Origin: Nyssa sinensis
Lineage: Eukaryota > Streptophyta > Magnoliopsida > Cornales > Nyssaceae
Direction: 5' to 3'
Length of the DNA stretch: 64,000 bases
Assembly (NCBI GenBank): GCA_008638375.1
Contig: VIRR01000532.1
Coordinates: forward strand, 62,001-126,000
This document shows, one piece after another, positions 1 to 12,992 of this stretch. The notes below the pieces were generated by a model. The model searched no databases, was not told where the DNA came from, and was given only the letters and a program-made list of their open reading frames with translations. Position numbers and translations under genes: made by a program. The stretch's first letter is position 1. Every line of letters begins with the position of its first letter.

Positions 1-255
1 TCTGGATCATTGGAATGGTCAATCATAAAATGTTACATGAACGACATGTTAAGATTTTAAGAGACAAAAGCAACTTTTGTGTATATGCCAATATATGATT
101 GATCGGGGATTAATGTGTTATTTAGTATTCACTTTGTCTATAACCCTCAACAAATCTATGATTTACCCCCTCTGGATCATTGGTCCATCAATCATGAAAT
201 GCCACATGTATAACATGTTCAGTTTTTAAGAGATAAGAAATAATTTTTGTATATA
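1..255. repeat. Imperfect tandem repeat, period about 170 bp
   Basis: The opening 13 bases (tctggatcattgg) recur at 171. The following sequence (cAATCATgAAATG, acatgTT, AAGAGAtAAgA) recurs in the same order, so the first about 85 bp is repeated at 171-255 with many differences. A related motif is seen near 43,320. No coding potential is seen. Confidence 0.6.
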
Positions 256-782
256 GATGACAACTCGAGATTTACAAAAACTAATGATCCAGTTAGTGAT
301 CTAAAACTATACAATAATTTCTCCGGACCTATCATGAAGACTATAACATGAAGCCCAAAGTGACAAGGTCCATGAGATCCACAGAGTCAAGGGACGTAAA
401 GGGGCTCTGGATGTATCAGAGAGCATGATTAACCGAAAGCTGATTCATTAATCCTTGGTATTTGGTTTCTTTAGTTCTTCTAACAATTTTTTGGACAGCC
501 CAATTTGGAGCTTCCTCCGTCTGGTCTGGGCTTTGGTTGCGGTGGATTTAGGCCTTCGCCTCCTAGCAGTGGCCCATTAATCACTGTGGTGACATTTCTC
601 ACGAATTTCCCATGATTACATTTCAATTTATTCATTTAAATGGTCATATACAAACTTTATGAATCAGATCTTGTGTTTGGAATGACATTTTCCATAATGA
701 CTTCTTGCTAATTTTGTTGTTGTGTCGTATTGTTCATCATCTTCAACTTCTTTTTTAAGGTATATTTGGGTAAATTTCACTC

Positions 783-783
783 T

Positions 784-821
<38 letters not shown>
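783..821. repeat. (CA)n(TA)n microsatellite
   Basis: A CA run is followed directly by a TA run. It is a simple-sequence repeat. Confidence 0.9.
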
Positions 822-892
822 AAATAAAGCTTATTTGCTTCCGTTTTTTAGTTAGACATGTAAATTTATTTACAATCTTAATAGGTCAGATA

Positions 893-1070
893 TGCATTCA
901 CAAATGAACACACAACATAAATGAACAATTGAAAAGTTAATACAATATAGAATGCAGACACCCACCTTGTATTAGAAAGAGACATACATCCATAAATGAA
1001 CACACAACCACATCCATCTTGTATTAGAAAGAAACGTACATCCATAAATGAACACACAACCACAAAGAAG
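893..1070. repeat. Short direct repeats, unit about 50-60 bp
   Basis: The block containing ttgtattagaaag, acatccataaatg and aacacacaacca occurs twice in succession (about 967 and 1019). A partial third copy lies at about 893. The small reading frames here are by-products of the repeat. Confidence 0.65.
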
Positions 1071-1080
1071 GAAATGCTCT

Positions 1081-2500
1081 GGGTAGCTGTCCTAGCCTTC
1101 GTCCTGAAGCGTTATATCTGAATTAATGAATATTGAATGCATGACTAATACCGTAAATAAATGAGATTTTTTTTTGAGTTTGATATACCACGTGACAATA
1201 TGTCATTTCAATTATATTTTACTATATATACTACGTTCTTCTTTAAAAAAAAGTACTATTACACATGACATAATACTATTAAAAATGCACATTATCACGT
1301 TACTTTACCGTTACATTCAAGAATTTTCTATAAACAGATTTCACATATTTTGTTGATATATCAAACATTTATTAGCTTGCACCTGGACCATTGAATACGA
1401 GCTCCTCCATTTATGCCTAATTCTCTATTTCTTGGCCACCTACAGCCAATGTTCTGCATTTTCTTTAGCGTGTGGAATGTGGAGAATAATACTAGGAAGC
1501 GTCGCCACCTTTGCTGGTGCATTGCACTGATGAGTTCATTGTTTTTCACCTTGCCAAATTCCTTATAATCTAATTTTTGATGTTAAACTTAATCAAGAAC
1601 ACAACAAATATTCAGCTCCTGTTTTAGTCAAAGATTCACTTGTAGATCGATCCCACATCTTCTTTACGTTTAATCATATAAGTAGTCACTAAAACTATTT
1701 GTTTTGGTCAAAGATTCTTGTCTTCCTATTCTCAATTTTTGTGGTAAGTTCTGTTTTATTCTCTCTAAACTGGTCTAATGGAGTATTAGTCTCCTATTAT
1801 AATATCCAAAGCGAATCGTGCAGTTCTGGTCGTACCAAAAAGATGTTTGAATTGCAGACTACCCAAAATTCAAAGATGGATCTATGAAGATGAGGGAATA
1901 AAAAAGAAGGGCTCTCTAGTTGAAAGTGTTACCCATTCAATCCAATCACATTTGCCATCAGAGAGTTCCCTTTGTACGTTTGTTATTAATCAATCACAAG
2001 AAGATTACAAATTGCAGTAGTTTGGTTATAGGAATAAAAACAAAACAGCAGTCATAAGAGATGAATATTATTATCGATCAAGCACTACCTTTTGGATGAA
2101 CTTTTCCATTATCCTTGACAAATGAAACACCATTTGCTAACAAAAGTGCAGTGTCTCTTGTTTTGTTACAGCCAAACACGCAATAGTGCTGGGAGGTTTC
2201 TCATGGGTTACAATGTGGTTTAAGACGTGGGAGAAATTGAGAAGGGAGGAACGGATCAGGATATTCTCTGATATACTTTTTTTTCTTAATTTTTCTTATT
2301 GTAGTATTAGAGGTATGTCATATCGTGTATTTGTTATTACAATGCGACTTTAATTTTTTTTTTGGATCCAACAATAAACATGCACAAAATTATGAATCGA
2401 GTCTACATATTAGTTACCTCCCTTATAGAAAGATATTGATTAAAGTCACACCAAGGTGTATGGCAAACTTTGGAGTTTCCGTAATTTAACCACATACCCG
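1081..2500. other. Intergenic, nothing recognised
   Basis: AT-rich sequence without a frame that reads like a conserved protein, and without a tRNA or rRNA signature. Short frames exist but show no domain and no splice-compatible continuation. Confidence 0.5.
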
Positions 2501-2510
2501 AAACTAGTAT

Positions 2511-2733
2511 GACAACCGCAAGAGAATAGCCGATGTGGTAACAGAACGTGGGGTATATACTTTTCACACCAAGTTTTTGAGTTTAAATCCTACTAAAGGC
2601 ATTTGTCCTCTTGGGGCTACCCAATGATCTACCATAAGAATGACCACATGTTAGTGAAGGTCCCGGTTTACGACTTGGTCACACAATCGAGAGTTGCAGT
2701 TGATAGAAGTGGTTCCGGGTTATAAAAAAAAAA
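2511..2733 (+). mobile_element. SINE-like retroposon with poly-A tail
   Basis: A body of about 223 bp ends in a run of A. It is flanked by an imperfect 9-bp duplication, aactagtat (2502-2510) and aactaatat (2734-2742). Inside, gagtttaaatcct resembles a degenerate pol III B box. Size, tail and flanking duplication fit a tRNA-derived plant SINE. The family is not identified and no comparison was possible. Confidence 0.55.
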
Positions 2734-3016
2734 AACTAATATAACATATGAGTAGTCATGACTTTTTGGGAGGGACCATCTTGGGTCCAAATCCCCATTC
2801 TACCAAGGAAACAAGTTTAATTAGGTTCCTTTTCTTAAATCTCAGTGGAAATGCTTTGCAAAAGCATGCCCTATTGGGGGCAACATCATTATTATTACAT
2901 TTCTCCAAATGAGAAAGGATATTTGTATATTAATATAAATTAGATATTTCCATTAAGCCTAAGCTTGCCATTTACACCACCGGAAGGTCGCTGCCTCCCA
3001 TGTCATGGTAAACATT

Positions 3017-3019
<3 letters not shown>

Positions 3020-3110
<91 letters not shown>
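3020..3110. repeat. (CT)n(AT)n microsatellite, about 90 bp
   Basis: About 70 bp of uninterrupted CT is followed by about 20 bp of AT. It is one of the longest simple repeats in the window. A poly-Leu/Ser frame across it is an artefact. Confidence 0.95.
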
Positions 3111-4081
3111 AAATAGATTTGGTATGTTTAGGGTATCACCAGAAATTCCTCAAATCTAATGTCCGAATCATTTTTAAGCTACTAGTTGACAATTGACATA
3201 GAGATGACAAATGGAGTATTGTTCCTAACTTCCTATAAATGGATGCATCAATTCTTAGAATCAGCTGCTTTCCTTCCTCAATTTGATGAACAATGTCAAC
3301 TATCTCATGCACAATCTGTGACTCCATTTGAGTCACTTCTAAGTATCCCACCATTTGATCATTATCATAGGATATTTTAAGCCATCTTTTTGGATTTGTG
3401 GATCCCATTTCCTGATCATTTAGAAGAAATTATTTCCAAAATTTTTATGAATACGTCATATGCATATAATGATCTTTAAAATTTTAATTGTACAATAAGT
3501 CTCGTGTGAATTTTGTAAAATACTGAAACTTTAAAAGTTATCATACAACGTGACGGTCTTATAAAATAATTTTCTTAAATTGTTGGGGGTGGCGTTAGGA
3601 TGAATCAGAAGCTGATTCTTGGGGTACTGATGATAATGACTTATGATTATTGATTATGCAGTGATACACAAACTGTAATAGTGGCAGCTCCCTCACTCCT
3701 GTCACTGTACAAAATATGTGAATCTATTGATGTATTGCCTGAGATTGGACTACCCCACCCTCTACAATATGCATGGAATCACCCCCCACATGACATTATT
3801 AAAGCCTTGCTATTTGCTATTGTTCTTTCCAGACCTAACAAAGTATTGGGTTTAAAGCAAGTTACTTTCCAACCATTTTTATTAGTTAAAGGGTCTAGGA
3901 CGTTTAGTTGTGGTATAGATTACTATATTTTCTCTATATCTCATATCATGAATCATACTAAAATTAAAATTATATAGGAGTGAGAAACCCCTTATCTGGG
4001 TGTGGCACTATATATAGATTATGTCTAGTGACCAGCCTTGCAATACATACACACACACACACGCACATATATATACATACA

Positions 4082-4117
<36 letters not shown>

Positions 4118-4753
4118 GAACCTTGCAATATAATGCATGTCCTTTAATTCAAGGATTGATAACTTTTCTTTGAACCAACGTACCATTAAAGGTCAATACA
4201 ATACCAATACCTAGCCAGTTCTTGCCCAGTCAACTTGGAACGATTAGGCATGACCTTTGATCTTGTGGGTCCGAGCACAATTAGTCTATCCACTTGATTG
4301 ACATACTGGTCTTTTTTCCAAGATACAGGTTGAAGTCGTGATCCATTGGATCAAAATGACAAAAAATTATGATTGTGTGACATCAAACCCACTATAATTT
4401 TTCAATTCAACTTAACAAAATTTTATCTCAATTATTTTATGTGATTTTTTAAAATTTTATACTAATTATCAACTATTCAAAAAAATCTTCACCTTTATTC
4501 GGACATGAGAAATTGTGTAATGATATGACATTATAATTTTTGTATGGATAATGTTATATTGTAACACATTACTTATTTCAGGTGTTGACATATAAACAGT
4601 AAAAACTGAAGTCCCTATCATGTTGTCTGGGTTCTGCACTAAAATATATATATGATTTGCCACAATGATCGCATCATTTTCTTCTCCACCTACCATGTAG
4701 CCATTTTTCCAGCTGAGGTCACTGGGTCACTAATATATTAGGATTGCACTAAC
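3111..4753. other. Intergenic, no gene recognised
   Basis: Two frames of about 90-100 codons (3136-3408 on the minus strand, 3681-3977 on the plus strand) have protein-like composition, but I recognise no family. CA/TA microsatellites lie at about 4040-4114. Confidence 0.4.
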
Positions 4754-4754
4754 C

Positions 4755-4816
<62 letters not shown>
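4754..4816. repeat. (CT)n(CA)n microsatellite
   Basis: A CT run passes directly into a CA run. A TA/CA compound repeat follows at about 4905-4953. Confidence 0.9.
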
Positions 4817-4920
4817 AACACAAACAGAGCTTGGCTCTTCATGCATACGTCTATGTAATCATTCATGCCTAGCCATTTTTATGATGTACATGCTCATCAA
4901 AATGCATATATATATATATG

Positions 4921-4954
<34 letters not shown>

Positions 4955-4959
4955 TGCTT

Positions 4960-7900
4960 TACATCAAATGTAAGCATAAACCAAAAGAAAAAAGAAGAAG
5001 ATGTGAAAACAACTTGGACAAATTAATCTAATTAAAGCTGAAGAAAATGGTGGTATTCACATTTGGATTAGAGGAGCTCTTTTTCTTCTTACGCGATGTC
5101 ATCATCCTCTCCAACACGCCATATATTTTCAAATATCTAGTGGCTTATTTAGTGGCCCTAGTAGGAGAAAAGTTTGTTCTTGTCACCGAAATGCCATCAC
5201 CTGTCACCATAAGGTGAGGACCCATCGCTTTTAGACACCCACAAAAATTTGTAGTGGGCTTACGCAGAAACCCTAAATCAAGCTGGAATTGTCGAAAAAC
5301 CAAATAGAAAATCCAAAATCTATAGTCAACTTTGTAACTCATTACTAAGCACCGTTGTTTTTATAAGCAAAGAACCAAGCTTTCAGTTTTGTCGGTATAC
5401 TCTTCGATTCTCACAAGTCTTTCAAAAATAATTTGTGGACTCTCTGAAGTCTTTCAAAAATAATTTGTCTTGCAGTCAGTGACTCAAAAAGAGATTTTAC
5501 AATCTGTAGAGGTTGAATTAGAAACTTGTACTTGTAAGATGCTAAGTTGTCCAAAATAATTTAAGGCTTCAAACGATAATTTTAAATAAAATTTTTTATT
5601 TTTGGCTTGATATTTTGAGATGCAAAAACATTAATTTTTTAATAAAATAATACAATTTAAAACCATGTTAAAATTGTTCATGTTATAAAAGTTCTAATTT
5701 AAATATAAATAAATCTCTAATAAATATATAAAATGTACATAAACATTTTTAATAATTTATTTTAAATATATATATATATAGTGACATAAAATTGTAATAT
5801 TATTTCAATAAAAAATATAGATATTGAATACATAAAAAATACTCTAGTGTTAAAATTTAGGAAAAATATGAAAATTAGAAAATACAAAATAACTATTCAT
5901 GTCTAAGCACACGTAACAATAAAAATGATTTTTTTTGGATTTTATTTGTGACGATCTTAAACTTCTAGTTTGGATTTACGACACATAAAATTTAAGAGCT
6001 TTTTTATAAAGTTAGACTTTTATTGGTCTTGTAATTTTAACTTATGTTAGAGTATCACCAAGAGTGAATGTAGCAGCAAAGTTATTCATCCTAATTACTA
6101 CTTTGGTTCTCAATGAAATACTATTTGGCCTCCAACGAAGGATTCATCACTTAACTTTAAAAGTTTATTACTGATACTTTTTTAAAATGAGTATTTATAT
6201 TTGAAAATATTTAATTTAAATAGACATTTTAAAAATATCGATACAAACATTCAAATATAAAAAATAGTCTGATTCTCGTGTAAACATGTCTCATGTTCGC
6301 TCTTTTACCAATACATTAGGCCTTGGGATTCAATAAGCATCAATTAATAATGCAACCAATAGTGGAAATGGACTTTTGCCATGGCGGATTTACACTAATG
6401 GAGGCCCTCAAGTTGGGGAAGTTCTCCCAAATTCCAATGGTACCGGTGTTTGCACGCCAAACAATTCTTACTTAGGATTCTCTGTCGTGTAGGACACAAA
6501 CGCAACCCATGCAATTGGAGCAAGATGGTGACTGATACTGCTTCTCTGTCGATTTCAACTACTGTTTTCAAGATGAATGCGGGTGTGGGCACGCATCTTG
6601 CACGTGAGGAAATGGGGGTACTAGACATCCCACTAGTGACTCTCTCTCTCTCTGCCCAAATGGAATCCAACAGCTTACGTGATTCCCAACTCCCAATTGG
6701 TTGGGATTCTTTAATTCTTATTCACTGAACTAACAATGATTCTTCTAGGAATTACTTCTTCCTACCGAGGTGTCTGATTCATGTTCCATTCATTCTTCTG
6801 TGGATGTAATTTATGTTTCTTTTCCTTTTCCATGGCTACGAATCTCTGCCAACCTGATTTTTTTAAAGTTCCCTAAATCCATTGACACTAATGCATCATT
6901 TTCTCTATCAATTAAAGTTTTGAAGAAGAGAGAAAAGGAAAGAAAATTTAAAATTGAGGAGAAAAGAAAAAAAAAAGTCATTATTTCTTGTTTAAATGAA
7001 AAAAAAAGAAAATGTAAAAAATTATTTAACAGCTATACCATTCTTTTCTATACGTTTAGAATTTTTAATTCTTTCATTTAATGGGTATTTTTAGTATTTC
7101 AAAAAAACTTATTAAATATATTTTCTTTTATTTCTAAATTTCTTTACTTTTTAAAGATTGAAAAAGTGGGTCAAAACTCTCAAACTTTCTTTTTTATATA
7201 TATATATATATATATTTTGTATGTATATTAAAAACTTACGAACAAAAAATTTAACTATCTCTATCTTAATATTTTATTTTCTCTTTAATTATTTTCATCG
7301 AAACAGACTGTAAAACAAAATGGCCCTGCCATGATTTAGAATTAATGGTATAAAAATATAGTCTTTTTTATTCAAAGAAGAATTTTGTAGTGCCGATTTT
7401 TGTCCATGCGAATAAAGTTCTTTAGACCTACACGAGATAATAAGATGTGAAACTTAAGCCAAGTGTTCAACTCCAAAGATTAGCCACAAGCCATGTTGAT
7501 TGTGTGTCAATTGCCTCCGGTTCGATGCATGGTCTACAATTCAATTACTAGGGTTTGAAAAATATTGTTTTAATATGGTGGCAGCCTTGGCCATTATTTA
7601 CCAACATAATGGATATTACACTCATTGCATCTTTTTTTTTTTTTTTGACCTTTATCGTTTTTAGTATTTTATTTCTAATAATGGGAGCTTTAGCCATTAC
7701 TGAAACCATGACATCAACTACTTCACTTGATTGAACTTTTTTATATGGCATACTATTCTTGCTGGACGAGAGCATAAGGATAAACAGAATGATTGAAGAG
7801 AATTATATATATATACATACATACACACACATATACACACTGTTGCCAGTTGTGAATTATGTAATTGAGTAGAACAATGTACCATAAGTTTCAGAGCATA

Positions 7901-8161
7901 CTTGATCAATATTTATAAATTGATTACTTGTCAATTCTGACATGCTTTAGTAACAGAAAAATTGGATATAAAATGTATACAAAGTTAAAATTTTTTGTTT
8001 ATTAAACTCTGTTTTAAAAAAAGACAAGTTTATAAGATGACTTTGACGATTTATTTATCAAAATAAATAGTCTTGAAGTATAAATATTCAATTCGAAGTG
8101 TTTGCGTCATGTCTTCCCTACTAATATAGGCTGTACATGAGTGTTCACATATAGTATATCC

Positions 8162-8192
<31 letters not shown>

Positions 8193-9770
8193 GATAATTA
8201 GAAGTAAAGCAATTTGCACATGTTACTGTACGGATAATGTCAGCAGCCTGTACATAACCCTCGCACGTGAGATAATTGGAGTTCCGTAACGAATTCTCTG
8301 GAAAGAAAAAGGCATTTCCCATGTCATCTTATTATACTCTTGGTGTGTTATGGATCAAGTGGTCAGATACAAATGCTAAAGGAGAATTCAATCCGTAAGG
8401 AATTCTTGTGAATATATAAAATGTAAAAGCAAATCCCAAATGAATATTAACATTCTCTGAGCAAGGCGGGAGTGTTGACACGTTCTCTTTAGAGACTTAT
8501 TGTAGCCCACATACAACATTTATATTATATATATAAACCTTATATATATATACACATATGTATATATATTTTTAGAGTCAAAACAACTGGGTAATGGAGT
8601 TTAAAGAAAAACTACCCATAATCTACTATATATTAAGTCTGTGATGACTGTTAGTTACGTGCATATAACACATCTTAAATAGGTCTGAAGAGTCTTATTC
8701 CGTTAGTAAGGAGAGGGTATCTCTCAAAAATGTACGAGACAAGTAGCGATGCAAAATAGACAACCTCATACAATTGGAAAAATTGCCAAACAAGTGTTCT
8801 CCAATTGGCTTATTCAAAATCTTGAGTCAATTTAGCATAGATGAGCCATGTAATTGGATGAAAAAAAGGGGGTCTGAATGTATATCTATAATTTAAATGA
8901 CATATGGTTTGGATGCCTAATTCTGAAGGAAATGTCAGCTTCAAGGCTTTTAAATGGCCTTCTTGCAAATGGGATAGCTTGCAAGAAGCTGAGGGGAAAA
9001 CTGAGGTGAGGTTGTCCAATGACCATGCATGGTTGAACTTTTTTGTTTAGATAGTTGGGTAAAATGGGTAGGGACTCGCCATCTTAACCAATCTCTATCG
9101 ACTATCATGTAGCCAAACTAAAGCCCTCTAGTTATCAATGAGTTGGTAATTAAAAAGTCTGATTAGCACTGGCCATTTGATCTAATTTCAATTAATTAAT
9201 GTTAACGAGTCCGGGATCATGCAAAATGACAGGTTGTGTTTGGATTATAGAAAGAGTAATGCTGAACAAAAATAATAAGCTTTATTTCAATCAGGACGGG
9301 TTTAGGTTCATTACAATTAGGATTGTATGAGTTGTATGAGTATGAAATAACATGTGATGGGTGAATTTGGTAAAGACTTTTTTCTTAAACGAACGGATTT
9401 GGAATGAAATGTTATTAATTACACATTAATCAAATTTCACATTTAAGTAATTGAAGGTAGAATCCATATGATCACTTCATTATTGAAAAAAAAAAAGTAT
9501 CATCCTATGAAGGGTAATTATGTTTTTAGTCAGGAATGTTAATGTTATCCCCAAAGAGTCCTTTCCCTTGATGAAGTAAATTCAGGAGGATGATCTCCTA
9601 AACAAAACTGAGGATATGAAATGGAAATAACTTGATATTTAACAAAAACTAACTTTGTCGTGGCCACTTTCAATTTTTATAAGTGTATCATATTGGTGTA
9701 TCAGGATTAGGATCCATAAAGATACCACCGAAAGAAGAAAAAAAATCCTTTAATTCTCTTCTCTATTTTC
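4960..9770. other. Intergenic, mostly AT-rich
   Basis: No gene is supported. Visible items are two copies of aagtctttcaaaaataattt at about 5415 and 5448, TA runs at about 5767, 7196 and 7807, a CA run at about 8162, and a somewhat less AT-rich patch at about 6380-6730. That patch has frames on both strands but no recognisable protein. Confidence 0.45.
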
Positions 9771-10301
9771 TTAGTGCTCGTTTGGATGAGCGGTGAAAAT
9801 GTGTAATTTGATAAAAGTATAATTTGAATTAAGTTATGAGTGTTTAGATGATTATATTTTAAATAGATTTAAATGATATTGTAGTGTTTGAATAGTCTAT
9901 TAAAAATGTCATATAGATAGAAAATATGCGTTTTCAAAATTGGAGTTTGAAAAAAGCTTATGATTGACATTTTTTTAAAATAGACGTTTGTTGGAAACTT
10001 TTGGAATGATTTGAAAATGAAATTCTAATGTTAGTGCCCATTTATTTGATTTTTGTAAAAGTGTTGATGGAGAGAATCAATTAAGTATTTGGTATAAATT
10101 GTTAAAAAATAATTAACGAATACAAAATGAAAATAATAACAAAAATAAATGATGAAATGGACGAAAAGAAAGAAAAAAAAAAGAAAGGATTGTTAGGGAA
10201 TATTACATTATTCCCAATCAATTTAGCCAAATACCTACCAAAGAAAAGTTTTTTGAAATAAGTAGATTTTAACTCAAAAGTTACTACCAAACGAGTAGTA
10301 A
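9771..10301. mobile_element. MITE-like element with TTA-type ends
   Basis: The left end, TTAGTGCTCGTTTGG, matches the reverse complement of the right end, TTACTACTCGTTTGG, in 13 of 15 positions. The roughly 531 bp between them is AT-rich and non-coding. TTA/TAA at the borders would suit a Harbinger/Tourist-type target, but the exact border is ambiguous and a hAT relationship is also possible. Confidence 0.5.
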
Positions 10302-10657
10302 GCAAGTAAGGAGGTTTTTTTTTTTTAAACATCAAATCTAGGTTGTTTGAGTTTTTTCTTCAAACAAAGGAAGACATGATGTTATTCATCAAATTCATTT
10401 ATTATTATTTTAAAAGTGTCACTTGCAATGGACTAAAAAAATCATTTTTAAGTGACAAAATGAAAATCACTTTTGTATTGAAATTGTCATTTTTAACCAC
10501 TTCAACTAATAAGACTTTCATAATAAAAGATTATAATTTTAAAAAAAATTAATTTGAGTCACATTAAAGCCATGCCATGTCTCATCGGATAAGTAAAAAT
10601 TAGAATTAGAGTCACATATCTATAATTTACTCTAACGCCCACACATGTAAGATAAAC

Positions 10658-11170
10658 TAGGGGTGTCAATTCGTGTTATCGTGTTGTGTTCGAGTCGTGT
10701 CAAAACATACATATTCGAAAATATGTGTGAACCCTAACCCGACACTATTAACTAATCGTGTCAAGTTTCAAAACCCAAACCTAACCCATTTATTAAACAA
10801 GTTATACATATCGACACACTTAACCCGTTTATTTTAATTTTTTTATTTTTTAAATAAAAAAATTTACCTTTCTTTTAATATGTATAGATAATTTTTAAAT
10901 TTAGTAACTTTGGATATGGGCTAAATCAAAGTAGAAACATCTTTTATAAATAAAAAATTTCAAAACTTTGATAAATATTTGATGTAAGACGAATTACCTT
11001 AACTCATAATATATTTTATAATTAAACGTGTTAAACGGGTTGACACAAGTAAACTCAAACACGACCTGTTTATTAATCGTGTTATACGTGTCAACTCGTT
11101 TATGACCCAAACTCATTTATGCTAAACCCAAACCCATTAATTTCGTGTCATGTTAAAAATTGATACCGCT
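10658..11170. mobile_element. 513-bp non-autonomous TIR element, 9-bp TSD
   Basis: Identical 9-bp direct repeats, aagataaac, flank it at 10649-10657 and 11171-11179. The ends are inverted repeats: left aggggtgtcaatt against right, read on the other strand, agcggtatcaatt. The interior has repeated motifs built from cgtgt, gacac and acccgtttatt, with no coding capacity. A 9-bp duplication points to the Mutator-like (MULE) superfamily, though 8-bp hAT elements can look similar. Confidence 0.65.
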
Positions 11171-11180
11171 AAGATAAACC

Positions 11181-12330
11181 CTAAATTGACAAATATTCCT
11201 CAAAAAAACAAAAAAAATAATTTTCAAATTTGGTTATGATTTTAAATTAGAGTTAATTTTTATTGAGTCTGTGATAATAAATGTTTACAAGATTGGATCC
11301 AAGACAAAACATTGTAATCCAAAAATTTAAATTGCTGCTTTGTTTATTATAGTCTCTCATAATAAATGTTTCACATTTATTAATTCTGGTTTTGTTGGGA
11401 CTTCATTATTTGCTATTGGTGGTTTTAGTGGCTGTTGGCTTGCCATTTGTGTGTTTTGTTTAGGTGGGCTTAGAAGAAAAGATAGAAGGAAAAGAAACAA
11501 TGCAGAAATAGAAAATGGAGAAATTTCTCTGTTTGGACAAATAAAACAATTTCTTTGTTTGTCTGTTGTCAAAAGAGAAAAAATTATTGTGCATTAGTTT
11601 CACTCTTTAAATTTGGAATGTCTAATTATAGTGGAATTTCACTGTTTTCACTCATATGGAAATTAAAAAAAAAAACTTGGGCTTTGAATTTCTAAAGCAA
11701 TGAATTTAAGTAGTGAATTTCTCTTTCTAAATAGTTTTTTTTTTAATTTTATATATATACATAATTTTATAGGCAATATAAATCTTATTTGATAGATCTT
11801 AATTTTTATAATTCAAATATTTAAATTTTATGGAAAACAAATTCAAATATTGTAGTTAAGTTATTTAATTTTAAAATTTGACAAAAAATTGTTGATGGTG
11901 TGTTCAAATTTGTCGCACAAAGCATATTTGAGCTTGGGAGGGGTAGTTTTGGCACAAAAATAATGTGGGACTTTTGAGATTAATAAAATTAGGTTTGAAC
12001 ACAATCTTAATTAAGCAATTTTTGAGGCCTTTAAAATAACACAAAAAATTGCAATTGTCTTTATTTCAATAATAATAATAAAAATAAAAATCCAAACAAA
12101 GCGAAATGTATATCATAATGGAGTCATTGAGTGATAAAAAAAGAGAAACGAGTTAAGAGAGTTGGTAGCGTTGAATTAGATTTAGAAGAAACTCTATGCA
12201 ATCAATTCTTTTGTAATTGATAAACATGAGAGATAAATTCTTTATTAATTATTAGAATTATTAGTTATTAAATTTTTTCATATTTTTATTAATTAAAAAT
12301 AATTTTTTTTATATGTATATGAGTTTCAGT
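11181..12330. other. Intergenic, nothing recognised
   Basis: AT-rich with overlapping short frames at about 11,340-11,600 on both strands. Neither frame resembles a known protein. Confidence 0.45.
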
Positions 12331-12339
12331 CTAAAAAGA

Positions 12340-12760
12340 AGACATCGCATGCAACTTTTTAGTGATAATTCGGTCTTTCATATAAAATATATATAATGTT
12401 TAACCTAAGACATAAAAAAAAACTCTTAATATTCTTTTGAATTGAAGAAGTTATATTTTTTACATTTGTTTATGTCATAATACAATATATTTGACTTTAA
12501 TTATACATAATTAATAAATATAATTAGTAAGACATGCTATAAATGGAATATAAATAAATACATATATATAACTATTTTATATCTCTGATTATCAATATTA
12601 TAAATGATTTTTTTTTAAAAAAAATATTAATTATTAAGTAATAGAATTATTAATTATTCATCACCGAATCAAGTTGGTTCCTTAAAAACTTATTAATTAC
12701 AAGAAATAATTAACTTATTAAATATTAATTACAAGAGGATTGATCATATTTGAGTCGTGT
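12340..12760. repeat. Diverged dispersed repeat, copy A
   Basis: This stretch and 26,890-27,320 share an ordered series of motifs in the same orientation: ttcggt, atataatgttyaac, attcttttgaa, catgtcataat-like, ttgactyyaattat, atcaatattata and ttaattattaagtaat. Divergence is high with many indels. The element type is unknown. Confidence 0.55.
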
Positions 12761-12822
12761 TCCGGTATTCTTTCCATATTTCACATATGAACTACATGTT
12801 CACAAGTCCCATATCTACAAAG

Positions 12823-12992
12823 AGTAATGTTATACTGACTTAAAATTTTTACCAAAAGTTTTTACACGGCTGATGTGGCAGCATTGTATTAGTTTTATAT
12901 CATATCATAACGTGATATAAAACTAATACAATACTACCACATCAGCTATGTAAACATTTTTAGTAGAATTATTGGGTCAGCATAGCATTACT
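12823..12992. mobile_element. 170-bp palindromic MITE
   Basis: The left end, agtaatgttatactgac, matches the reverse complement of the right end (agtaatgctatgctgac). The complementarity continues through ctgatgtggcag and tattagttttatatca to a central loop near 12,905, so most of the element can fold into a single hairpin. No open reading frame is present. The related hairpin at 27,373-27,515 has similar ends and the same tgatgtg motif. Confidence 0.7.

Noticed and set aside
3136..3408. A 90-codon minus-strand frame with protein-like composition
   Set aside because: No domain recognised, no splice-compatible neighbours, and the C-terminal part is low quality. Not enough to call a gene.
3681..3977. 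A 98-codon plus-strand frame
   Set aside because: The first 60 codons look plausible, but no family is recognised, it does not open with an ATG, and the end is AT-rich.
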